Source: Histomonas meleagridis (lineage: Eukaryota > Parabasalia > Tritrichomonadida > Dientamoebidae). From it: a DNA stretch of 64,000 bases. Of the stretch, positions 45,459-55,182 are shown piece by piece. The stretch covers positions 744,001 through 808,000 of the forward strand of contig WSYJ01000164.1 of the NCBI GenBank assembly GCA_020186115.1, given 5' to 3'. The position numbers were made by a program, and so were the translations under genes. Below the pieces are notes generated by a model. That model saw only the letters and a program-made list of their open reading frames with translations. It was not told the origin of the DNA and made no database searches. The first letter of the stretch is position 1; each line of letters opens with the position of its first letter.

Positions 45459-48400
45459 ATTAATGTAAACATAAACAATTCACAAACAAATGTATTAATG
45501 TGAACATAAACAATTCACAAACAAATGTATTAATGTGAACATAAACAATTCACAAACAAATGTATTAATGTAAACAAAAACAATTCACAAACAAATGTAT
45601 TAATGTAAACATAAACAATTCACAAACAAATGTATTAATGTAAACAAAAACAATTCACAAACAAATGTATTAATGTGAACATAAACAATTCACAAACAAA
45701 TGTATTAATGTAAACATAAACAAATCACAAACAAATGTATTAATGTGAACATAAACAAATCACAAACAAATGTATTAATGTGAACATAAACAAATCACAA
45801 ACAAATGTATTAATGTGAACATAAACAAATCACAAACAAATGTATTAATGTAAACATAAACAAATCACAAACAAATGTATTAATGTGAACATAAACAAAT
45901 CACAAACAAATGTATTAATGTGAACATAAACAATTCACAAACAAATGTATTAATGTAAACATAAACAAATCACAAACAAATGTATTAATGTAAACATAAA
46001 CAAATCACAAACAAATGTATTAATGTGAACATAAACAAATCACAAACAAATGTATTAATGTGAACATAAACAAATCACAAACAAATGTATTAATGTAAAC
46101 ATAAACAATTCACAAACAAATGTATTAATGTAAACAAAAACAATTCACAAACAAATGTATTAATGTAAACATAAACAATTCACAAACAAATGTATTAATG
46201 TAAACAAAAACAATTCACAAACAAATGTATTAATGTAAACAAAAACAATTCACAAACAAATGTATTAATGTAAACAAAAACAATTCACAAACAAATGTAT
46301 TAATGTAAACATAAACAATTCACAAACAAATGTATTAATGTGAACATAAACAAATCACAAACAAATGTATTAATGTGAACATAAACAAATCACAAACAAA
46401 TGTATTAATGTAAACATAAACAAATCACAAACAAATGTATTAATGTGAACATAAACAATTCACAAACAAATGTATTAATGTAAACATAAACAAATCACAA
46501 ACAAATGTATTAATGTAAACATAAACAAATCACAAACAAATGTATTAATGTGAACATAAACAAATCACAAACAAATGTATTAATGTGAACATAAACAAAT
46601 CACAAACAAATGTATTAATGTGAACATAAACAATTCACAAACAAATGTATTAATGTGAACATAAACAAATCACAAACAAATGTATTAATGTAAACATAAA
46701 CAAATCACAAACAAATGTATTAATGTAAACATAAACAATTCACAAACAAATGTATTAATGTGAACATAAACAAATCACAAACAAATGTATTAATGTAAAC
46801 ATAAACAATTCACAAACAAATGTATTAATGTGAACATAAACAAATCACAAACAAATGTATTAATGTGAACATAAACAAATCACAAACAAATGTATTAATG
46901 TGAACATAAACAAATCACAAACAAATGTATTAATGTAAACATAAACAAATCACAAACAAATGTATTAATGTGAACATAAACAAATCACAAACAAATGTAT
47001 TAATGTGAACATAAACAAATCACAAACAAATGTATTAATGTGAACATAAACAAATCACAAACAAATGTATTAATGTAAACATAAACAAATCACAAACAAA
47101 TGTATTAATGTGAACATAAACAAATCACAAACAAATGTATTAATGTGAACATAAACAAATCACAAACAAATGTATTAATGTGAACATAAACAAATCACAA
47201 ACAAATGTATTAATGTAAACATAAACAAATCACAAACAAATGTATTAATGTGAACATAAACAAATCACAAACAAATGTATTAATGTGAACATAAACAAAT
47301 CACAAACAAATGTATTAATGTGAACATAAACAAATCACAAACAAATGTATTAATGTGAACATAAACAAATCACAAACAAATGTATTAATGTGAACATAAA
47401 CAAATCACAAACAAATGTATTAATGTGAACATAAACAATTCACAAACAAATGTATTAATGTGAACATAAACAATTCACAAACAAATGTATTAATGTGAAC
47501 ATAAACAAATCACAAACAAATGTATTAATGTAAACATAAACAAATCACAAACAAATGTATTAATGTGAACATAAACAAATCACAAACAAATGTATTAATG
47601 TAAACATAAACAAATCACAAACAAATGTATTAATGTAAACATAAACAAATCACAAACAAATGTATTAATGTGAACATAAACAATTCACAAACAAATGTAT
47701 TAATGTGAACATAAACAATTCACAAACAAATGTATTAATGTAAACATAAACAAATCACAAACAAATGTATTAATGTGAACATAAACAAATCACAAACAAA
47801 TGTATTAATGTGAACATAAACAAATCACAAACAAATGTATTAATGTGAACATAAACAAATCACAAACAAATGTATTAATGTAAACATAAACAATTCACAA
47901 ACAAATGTATTAATGTGAACATAAACAAATCACAAACAAATGTATTAATGTGAACATAAACAAATCACAAACAAATGTATTAATGTGAACATAAACAAAT
48001 CACAAACAAATGTATTAATGTGAACATAAACAAATCACAAACAAATGTATTAATGTGAACATAAACAATTCACAAACAAATGTATTAATGTAAACATAAA
48101 CAATTCACAAACAAATGTATTAATGTAAACATAAACAAATCACAAACAAATGTATTAATGTGAACATAAACAAATCACAAACAAATGTATTAATGTGAAC
48201 ATAAACAAATCACAAACAAATGTATTAATGTGAACATAAACAAATCACAAACAAATGTATTAATGTGAACATAAACAAATCACAAACAAATGTATTAATG
48301 TGAACATAAACAAATCACAAACAAATGTATTAATGTGAACATAAACAAATCACAAACAAATGTATTAATGTGAACATAAACAAATCACAAACAAATGTAT

Positions 48401-48624
48401 TAATGTAAACATAAACAAATCACAAACAAATGTATTAATGTGAACATAAACAAATCACAAACAAATGTATTAATGTAAACATAAACAAATCACAAACAAA
48501 TGTATTAATGTAAACATAAACAAATCACAAACAAATGTATTAATGTGAACATAAACAATTCACAAACAAATGTATTAATGTGAACATAAACAAATCACAA
48601 ACAAATGTATTAATGTAAACATAA
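45459..48624. repeat. Minisatellite: about 90 copies of a 35-bp unit
   Basis: The unit is TGTATTAATGTGAACATAAA followed by CAAATCACAAACAAA, repeated head to tail without length change for 3.17 kb. Only three positions vary, each with two states: G or A in AATGTxAAC, T or A in ACAxAAA, and A or T in CAAxTCAC. Purine/pyrimidine skew is strong, A-rich on the plus strand. Since 35 is not a multiple of 3 and each unit carries TAA, all frames are closed. It lies between the truncated VPS4-like gene and the 3' end of the branching-enzyme gene (70 bp from its stop). There are no spacers of differing sequence, so it is not a CRISPR array. Confidence 0.97.
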
Positions 48625-48696
48625 ATTTCATAAAATTGTTTTCCGAATCAAATTTGCGCCTTTGCAATCCAATTAATTCATTTCAATTTTTACTTT

Positions 48697-50721
48697 TTAG
48701 TTATCTTTTCTCTTCAATACGAATGCGCATCTCGACGGCAGGTACAGCTGTATCTTACACTTTCTATTCTGGTACGGCTCCGGGTACGACTCTGGCACGG
48801 TGCTTGTGTCTACTCTCCTGAAGCCTCCGTATCTCTCGTCGTCGGTGCACAGCACGTACTCGAACTTCGCGTGCCACTCGACTCCTATCCAATAGCCCTC
48901 GAAGCTTTTCGTTGGGTGGAAGTTGAAGACGAACAACAAATTTCCTCTTTCGAAAGCGACGACTTTATCACCTTCGTGTTTCAATGTTACATATCCATTA
49001 TCACCGGAGCTCATGAACTTATATTTATGTTCCAGTTGTAACATATCATTATCGAAGTTCAGCAAGTACTTATACTTAAGCAAGTCGTCCTTCGGCAAGT
49101 CGAATCGCCTTCTGCAATGGTGGTACGAGTTGCCGTTGCCTTCGCGCGGGAAGTCGATCCATTCCGGATGCCCGAACTCGTTCCCCATGAATGTTAAGTA
49201 TGCCTCGCCGCCTAAGCCGAATGTTATCAAGCGGATCATCTTGTGCAATGCGATGCCGCGGTCAATGATTAGTGATTGCGGCGATAATGTCGACATGTGA
49301 GTGTACATCTCTTTGTCCATGAGCCAGAACGCTAATGTCTTGTCGCCGACGAGCGCTTGGTCATGCGACTCGCAATACGCAACTGTCTTCTCTTTGTACG
49401 GACGATTGGACAAAGTGAATGTGATGTTGCCGACATTCCAATCTTCGTCCTTTTGCTCTTTCAAGATCTTGATCCACATGTCTGGAACGGCCATTCCTAA
49501 CCTGTAATCAAAGCCGAAGCCGCCGTCCTTGAGTGAGCGCGCAAGTCCAATCATTCCACTGACTTCTTCTGCAATCGAGATCGCATCTGGTCGAACACTA
49601 TGAATAACATCGTTAGCTAAATATAAGTATGTAACTGCTTCTTCATCAACTAAATCATTAAAGTAGTCATCTAAGGACGTGAAATTATACATGTTGCCAT
49701 GGTGCTTATAGATGATTGAGGTAACCCCATCAAACCGAAAACCGTCGAATTTGTATTCGTCCAAATAATATCGCAAATTCGACAATAAAAAGCGCTGTAC
49801 TTCGATGTGGTTGTAGTTAAACAAACGTGAGTCCCATAATGGATGATATCCTCGGCCGCCTTCATGGAAATATTGATGATCGGTTCCATCAAAATGATTA
49901 ATGCCTTCAAGAACATTCTTGGCTGCATGGGAATGAATAAGATCTAAAAAGACAGACAAGCCCATTCCATGTGCTGTATCAATGAGTTCTTTAAGATCTT
50001 CAGGTGTGCCAAATCGAGATGATGCTGCAAAGAATGATGTGACTTGATAGCCAAAAGAGGCATAGTAGGCATGCTCCATAATGGCCATGATTTGGATGGC
50101 ATTGTAACCATCTTTCTTAACCATAGGAAGAACATCGCGAGTAAATTCTTTGTAGGTATGAAGACGTGGTTCAACACCGGCCATACCAACATGAGTTTCA
50201 TAAATTAAGAGACTAGAATCACGTGGTGGTTCTGGTGTTGGATGTTTGAATTGATATGGATTTGGTGGATTCCAGAAAACACCATCAAAGTTGAAGTTCT
50301 GTGGGTTTTGGTATGTAAAGTTGATCCAAGCTGGAATACGAGAAACTTCTTCACCACTTGAAAGAACTAAATGTGCACGAACTTTAGAATTGTGAGGTAT
50401 AACAGGTCCATCCTTACCATCAGGAAGAGTAAGAGTAAACATGCCAAACTCATCACGTTTACATTTGGTGTTTGGATCTTTAGTATTCCAATTATTGAAA
50501 TCACCAACAAGATAGATCTCACGTGCATTAGGAGCCCACTCTTTGTAGGTGATACAATTGCCATTATGATGAAGTCCAAACTCTTTGTAAGATTGAGTAA
50601 ACTTGTCCATTGAACCAGCAACTTTGTTAATGCGTTCTTTGGCTTCCTCATAGTTCCTATGACGCCATTCGATGTGGCCTCTATATTTTTCAAGCCATGG
50701 GTTGTCTACAATTAATTGCAT
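48697..50721 (-). CDS. 1,4-alpha-glucan (glycogen) branching enzyme
   Basis: The product is 674 residues from ATG 50721 (MQLIVDNPWLEKYRGHIEWR), the usual start of eukaryotic branching enzymes. An earlier ATG at 50823 would add 34 residues. A CBM48 module (EWAPNAREIYLVGDFNNWN) precedes a GH13 subfamily 8 barrel. The landmarks are GYQVTSFFAASSRFGTPEDL, the nucleophile Asp in DGFRFDGVTS, the acid Glu in SIAEEVSG and the third Asp in AYCESHDQ, all intact. The C-terminal beta domain follows. It moves alpha-1,4 chains to alpha-1,6 branch points in cytosolic glycogen, a major trichomonad store. Codons in the 3' half (48720-49560) are markedly richer in G and C at third positions than in the 5' half. 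Confidence 0.95.
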   Translation of the reverse strand: MQLIVDNPWLEKYRGHIEWRHRNYEEAKERINKVAGSMDKFTQSYKEFGLHHNGNCITYKEWAPNAREIYLVGDFNNWNTKDPNTKCKRDEFGMFTLTLPDGKDGPVIPHNSKVRAHLVLSSGEEVSRIPAWINFTYQNPQNFNFDGVFWNPPNPYQFKHPTPEPPRDSSLLIYETHVGMAGVEPRLHTYKEFTRDVLPMVKKDGYNAIQIMAIMEHAYYASFGYQVTSFFAASSRFGTPEDLKELIDTAHGMGLSVFLDLIHSHAAKNVLEGINHFDGTDHQYFHEGGRGYHPLWDSRLFNYNHIEVQRFLLSNLRYYLDEYKFDGFRFDGVTSIIYKHHGNMYNFTSLDDYFNDLVDEEAVTYLYLANDVIHSVRPDAISIAEEVSGMIGLARSLKDGGFGFDYRLGMAVPDMWIKILKEQKDEDWNVGNITFTLSNRPYKEKTVAYCESHDQALVGDKTLAFWLMDKEMYTHMSTLSPQSLIIDRGIALHKMIRLITFGLGGEAYLTFMGNEFGHPEWIDFPREGNGNSYHHCRRRFDLPKDDLLKYKYLLNFDNDMLQLEHKYKFMSSGDNGYVTLKHEGDKVVAFERGNLLFVFNFHPTKSFEGYWIGVEWHAKFEYVLCTDDERYGGFRRVDTSTVPESYPEPYQNRKCKIQLYLPSRCAFVLKRKDN

Positions 50722-51204
50722 CCAAAAAAATGGTTTTCTTGGGAGGTTGGATTGAATAAAACCGTTTTTTGCTTTCAGACTGAAAAGTACTTTTTCAGAC
50801 AAATTGAGCGGCGTGTCCAACATGACCTGCCGCACGCTGTGATCACCTCTGTTGCAGCAGGTTCTAATTTTATTTTAGCAAAAATAAAATCTTCTTTGTT
50901 TCACGGTCTTTGAATGATTATCATGTCATATTTTGAATCAAATTTCAATTGATTTTGTTATCTTGAAATGTGAAAATTTTTTTAATTATAATGTTTGCGC
51001 AACGAAATCTGAAAATAATGAATGTATTCTTCTTTCCATTCATTAAAAAAAATGTTTTTTCAATTTAGACTTAGTGAGATGTTCATTTTGAAATTTGAAA
51101 CAAAAATAATCGTTTTGATTCAATTGCATAAACATTTCACATCACAAAACAACATCAAATGCGAAAACGTAAAAAAAAAAATAAAATTTTTTTCTCGATT
51201 CATT
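50722..51204. other. Intergenic spacer
   Basis: About 480 bp. The stretch 50722-50823 is open in frame with the branching enzyme and could be an N-terminal extension or leader; the part near 50710-50745 should hold the core promoter. ATTTTATTTTAGCAAAAATAAAAT lies around 50868 as an imperfect palindrome. The remainder is AT-rich 3' flank of the TH1 gene. Confidence 0.35.
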
Positions 51205-53307
51205 TTATTCTTGTGTATTAGCCTTACAGAACAATGTTGTTCTTACACCTTCAGCCGTTGGTGTAAATTTAATTTCGAACATTGTTTCCTGGCTGACTGG
51301 GAATTCTATTGATTCACCGAATTTGATTTCCAGCTTTTTACCCGTCAATTCCTTAAACCTTGTGTTCAATATGCAAACCAATTCAGCCTTGAACGGAGTC
51401 AACAACAATTCCGACTTATAATCCGGCAAGTGGACCACAATTGCGTTATCTCTTTCATTTGACAATGAAACCTTTTCGATGTCTTCGATGTTAATCGGCT
51501 GCATATTTTCGAACATTTCCATTCGACTATTTAATATATAAATTTTAACATTTGTAACCAAAATCACACTTTCAGTCATGTGACTATACGCATATAATCG
51601 ATTAGCACGCGCAGCAAATAGTATTCCTTCGTGGCCGTACTCTTCATTGATTTCGGGGATTTCGGTGACTCCAATGTGATCGCCAATGAAGATCTTGTCG
51701 GCACTCGATGCGCGTCGTCGTTTATGATGTAAGAACAATGCATTAGCTGCTTCGTGAATGATCTTTTGATCACTGTTCTCATCATCATCAGTTTGTTCAC
51801 GTGGTTCTTCTTCAATATCAACTTTATGTTTGTATAACTTCTTGTTCTTCTTCTCGAGTTTCTTGTCGATCTTCTTGTGCGAATTGTCGTCGTCATCTGA
51901 CGACTTTTGCTTCTTTTGCTTCTTCACTTCTTTTTGCTTCTGCTTCTTCTCTTTCTTCTCCTTCTTTTCTTGCTCTTTCTTCTCCTTCTTTTCCTTCTTC
52001 TCTTGCTCCTTCTTCTCTTTCATCTCTTTGATTTTGGCGAGTTTTTCGTCCTTTTGCTTCTTGTCTTCCTTCTTTTTGTCCTCTTTCTCCTTCTTCTCTT
52101 CTTTCTTTACTTCTTCTTTTTGCTTCTTTTCGTCTTTCTTTTTATCTTCTTTTTCTTTCATAGGTTCTTCTTTCTGTTTCTTTTCATCTTTATCCTTCTT
52201 TTTGTCTTCTTTCTTTACTTCTTCTTTTGGTTTCTTTTCATCTTTATCCTTCTTTTTGTCTTCTTTCTTTACTTCTTCTTTCTGTTTCTTTTCATCTTTA
52301 TCCTTCTTTTTGTCTTCTTTTTCTTTCTTTACTTCTTCTTTTGGTTTCTTTTCATCTTTATCCTTCTTTTTGTCTTCTTTTTCCTTCTTATGTTCTTCCT
52401 TTGGTTTCTTTTCATCTTTCTCTTTCTTTACTTCTTCTTTTGGCTTCTTTTCGTCTTTGGGCTTCTTATCTTCCTTCTTGGGCTCTTCCTTTGGCTTCTT
52501 TACTTCTTTTTCTTTCTTAGGTTCTTCTTTTTGCTTTTTGTCCTCTTTGGGCTTCTTGTCTTCCTTCTTAGGCTCTTCTTTCTTTTTATCTTCCTTAGGT
52601 TTCTTTACTTCTTCTTTCGGCTTCTTGTCATCTTTTTGCTTCTTGTCTTCCTTATTGGGCTCCTCTTTTGGTTTCTTTACTTCCTTTTTAGGTTTTTCCT
52701 CTTTTTCTTTCTTAGGCTCTTCCTTTGGCTTCTTATCTTCTTTCTTTGGTTTTTCTTCTTTTTCTTTCTTAGGCTCTTCCTTTGGTTTCTTTACTTCCTT
52801 TTTAGGCTTTTCTTCTTTTTCTTTCTTTTTATCTTCTTTTGGCATCTTATCTTCTTTCTTTGATTTTTCCTCTTTTTCTTTCAGAGGTTCTTCTTTTGGT
52901 TTCTTATCCTTTTTCTTTGGTTCTTCTTTTGACTTTTTGTCATCTTTCTTTTTATCTTCCTTTGGCTTCTTTTCTTCTTTTTCTTTCTTTGGCTCTTCTT
53001 TAGGCTTCTTTTCTTCCTTCTTTGGCTGGTCTTTTGGCTTTTTAGCTTCTTTTTGTTCTGTTTTATCTTTTTTAGGTTTATCATCTTTCTTTGTTATTTC
53101 TTGATTTTGAGGTTGCTTTGGCTTAGGAGACTTTTTTGGCGCTTTCCCACCCTTTGCTTTTACCGCTTTCTTAGGTGTTTTCTTAGATTGAGATACATTA
53201 TTTTTCTTATTTTTAGTTGTAGGCTTTGGCTCTTCCTTTGACTCGGATGACTCAGAGTCAGTCGAAGAGCTATTTTCGATGCTTTCTGAATCTGAAGAGG
53301 TGCTCAT
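51205..53307 (-). CDS. Lys/Glu-rich repeat protein with C-terminal myosin-I TH1 domain
   Basis: A 700-residue protein from ATG 53307. After a Ser-rich start (TSSDSESIENSSSTDSES), residues 25-490 are tandem KKPKEEPKKEKEEK-type repeats, probably a long charged helix. Residues 560-695 match the TH1 tail domain of class I myosins: ESVILVTNVKIYILNSRMEM, PINIEDIEKVSLSNERDNAI, VVHLPDYKSELLLTPFK, then FKELTGKKLEIKFGESIEF. TH1 binds acidic phospholipids through a PH-like fold. No motor head is present, so this is a free-standing TH1 protein with a rod in place of a motor. The likely role is linking membrane to cytoskeleton. The long plus-strand frames here are shadows of the repeat. Confidence 0.75.
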   Translation of the reverse strand: MSTSSDSESIENSSSTDSESSESKEEPKPTTKNKKNNVSQSKKTPKKAVKAKGGKAPKKSPKPKQPQNQEITKKDDKPKKDKTEQKEAKKPKDQPKKEEKKPKEEPKKEKEEKKPKEDKKKDDKKSKEEPKKKDKKPKEEPLKEKEEKSKKEDKMPKEDKKKEKEEKPKKEVKKPKEEPKKEKEEKPKKEDKKPKEEPKKEKEEKPKKEVKKPKEEPNKEDKKQKDDKKPKEEVKKPKEDKKKEEPKKEDKKPKEDKKQKEEPKKEKEVKKPKEEPKKEDKKPKDEKKPKEEVKKEKDEKKPKEEHKKEKEDKKKDKDEKKPKEEVKKEKEDKKKDKDEKKQKEEVKKEDKKKDKDEKKPKEEVKKEDKKKDKDEKKQKEEPMKEKEDKKKDEKKQKEEVKKEEKKEKEDKKKEDKKQKDEKLAKIKEMKEKKEQEKKEKKEKKEQEKKEKKEKKQKQKEVKKQKKQKSSDDDDNSHKKIDKKLEKKNKKLYKHKVDIEEEPREQTDDDENSDQKIIHEAANALFLHHKRRRASSADKIFIGDHIGVTEIPEINEEYGHEGILFAARANRLYAYSHMTESVILVTNVKIYILNSRMEMFENMQPINIEDIEKVSLSNERDNAIVVHLPDYKSELLLTPFKAELVCILNTRFKELTGKKLEIKFGESIEFPVSQETMFEIKFTPTAEGVRTTLFCKANTQE
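51900..53090 (-). repeat. Coding repeats for KKPKEE-type motifs
   Basis: The rod region of the TH1 protein is a degenerate tandem array of 24-60 bp blocks (for example AAACCAAAAGAAGAACC), about 1.2 kb long. Some 120-bp blocks near 52200-52420 are nearly identical (KKEDKKKDKDEKKPKEEV), pointing to recent local duplication. Confidence 0.75.
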
Positions 53308-53449
53308 TTATTAAAAAATTTTACTGATATTTTTCGATGCTTTTTCTTAAGGACGATACCAACTTTTTATATTCTGTACAACGGTTTTATGGTAATGGGC
53401 CTCATTGATTGAGAACCGTTTTGAGGCTTTGTTTAACGTTCTTTCAAAT

Positions 53450-54880
53450 ATGAACATTGGGTATAAAGCCAAACAATCAAAAGCTCATGGAAACAAAATT
53501 AGGAGTGAGTTAACACAATCTACTTCTGGTCAATGTGAAGATCCTCCTGTTGATTATGTTCCTCCTCCATCACTATTTATTATTTGTGAATGGGTCCTTT
53601 CTGCAAAAGAATGTCAAAGCAAGGGATCAAGAGAAGATCTTATCAATGACCTTGAACAAATATATAAAGCGCTTTGTCTTCATCATTCAATAACAAAAGA
53701 ATTTTTAGAACAATCAGATATATGCAGATTTCTTCTTGTAATTGCTCCACAACATGATGATCTTAAACTTCAACTTATTTCCATTAAATTAATTCATGTT
53801 ATTATTTCGAAGTCAGTTGAATCCATTGATATATTTCTCTCGTTTGGTGGATATCACTTCATTAATCAGCTCCCGCTTTTCCAAAATGAACAGATCAAGC
53901 TTCTTGGATTTGAAATATTACGTTATATTCCACAAACATCTCTTGGAACCAAAGAGTTTCTTCGCACGAACACTCTTACTTTTCTTATTGAATGTTTTGA
54001 GGCATCAGTGCAGAATTCGGATGATGTTTTTCAGCAACAAATTTTATTCTGTATTTGTTGCACATTCTGCAACATGTGCCGCTTTATTTCAATGTTTCCC
54101 GACAACGTACCACTTCTGATTCTTGGCCTTTTCTTTGATGCCATGAAACGTGTTGACAAACCGTTTCCTTGTCAATTGTCAATTGAATTTTCTGAGGGTC
54201 TTCTTCGTTATACCAAAGAAAAAGGTCTTAATCAACTTGTTATAAGTCACCTTTTTAACCAATATAATCTACTTTTACGACCCGATTTCCCATTACATTT
54301 ACAAATTCTTCAACTTTTTGTTCAAATTGCTGATTGCTGTATTTCATCCGATAGCTCTATCATAACGAAAATTGATATTAACACAGTCAAAGCTTTTCTT
54401 CTTGGCTTTCCACATGATTCGAAAGAATTTCAATGTTCAATTTCTATCATAAAAGATTTTGTTGTTGCAAAACAACATGAAAAATGGATAACTGATCCTA
54501 AAATCATTAAGAAGTTACGTGATGGAATTGACGCAGCATGTTTTGAATCTAAAGCACTGATTGTTGAATGTATATCTTCGATATGTTATTGTTCATCAAT
54601 CGAAGTATTACAACAAATTTTCCAGACTGATTTAATTTCTGCATGTTTGGACGCAGTTGAATGTCTTGAGGGAAAGCGTTTAAAGACTGTTCTTATAACA
54701 TTAAGGAATGCATTACAGAGAATGATAAGATTTGGTACAGATTCGTTTCAGAACTTTGATCAGTTCGAAGATGAGTTTGCAGATGTACTAAAATATAATG
54801 CTGATAATGAAAATAAAGAAATTGCCGATGTAGCAAGTGCAATATTGCAAGAATTCTATCCGGAGATATATTATGCATAA
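53450..54880 (+). CDS. Armadillo-like helical protein
   Basis: The product is 476 residues from the ATG at 53450 (MNIGYKAKQSKAHGNK); the frame upstream only offers TTG. The protein is built of short helix pairs (LKLQLISIKLIHVIISKSV, IKLLGFEILRYIPQ, QILFCICCTFCNMC, LIVECISSICYCSSIEVLQQ), typical of an ARM/HEAT solenoid with about nine units. It is Cys-rich inside the helices. Solenoids of this type in trichomonads are abundant and mostly uncharacterised adaptors. No catalytic motif or membrane helix is seen. It is divergently placed to the TH1 gene, with about 140 bp between starts. Confidence 0.65.
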   Translation: MNIGYKAKQSKAHGNKIRSELTQSTSGQCEDPPVDYVPPPSLFIICEWVLSAKECQSKGSREDLINDLEQIYKALCLHHSITKEFLEQSDICRFLLVIAPQHDDLKLQLISIKLIHVIISKSVESIDIFLSFGGYHFINQLPLFQNEQIKLLGFEILRYIPQTSLGTKEFLRTNTLTFLIECFEASVQNSDDVFQQQILFCICCTFCNMCRFISMFPDNVPLLILGLFFDAMKRVDKPFPCQLSIEFSEGLLRYTKEKGLNQLVISHLFNQYNLLLRPDFPLHLQILQLFVQIADCCISSDSSIITKIDINTVKAFLLGFPHDSKEFQCSISIIKDFVVAKQHEKWITDPKIIKKLRDGIDAACFESKALIVECISSICYCSSIEVLQQIFQTDLISACLDAVECLEGKRLKTVLITLRNALQRMIRFGTDSFQNFDQFEDEFADVLKYNADNENKEIADVASAILQEFYPEIYYA

Positions 54881-55182
54881 TTTGTATGTAAATAAAAAGA
54901 TGATTACTTTTTCTATCGTATTTTGTCATCTTTGTCAGTTTGAATTTTCTCGTTAATTTTTTTGGAAAAGAAAATATAATTATTTACAATTGTAAAATGT
55001 TTGATTGAATTATGAATTAAAATTATGTATCGATATTTTAAACAAATGAAAAAACACAAAATAAAAAAACATAAAGACGATCAATAACCTATCAAATTTC
55101 TCGATTATCATTAAAAATTTCAAAACTTTCATTTTTCAATGGTTTACAAATGTATAAATATTTCAAAAATCTTTTCATTAAA

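Noticed and set aside
45459-48624. CRISPR array or telomere-like repeat
   Set aside because: There are no unique spacers, units are perfectly contiguous, and a 35-bp unit inside a gene-dense region does not resemble telomeric repeats.
49301-49507. Small plus-strand frames inside the branching-enzyme gene
   Set aside because: They are antisense to a well-conserved enzyme and have no homology signature of their own.
50722-50835. N-terminal extension of the branching enzyme
   Set aside because: It is open and has an ATG at 50823, but the family normally begins at the NPWLEKY segment and the extension has no targeting-signal character. It was kept only as an alternative.
51801-53241. Long plus-strand frames (424 and 318 codons) opposite the TH1 gene
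   Set aside because: They are Ser/Phe and Leu/Phe mirror images of Lys/Glu repeats, present in several frames at once, which is typical of a repeat shadow.
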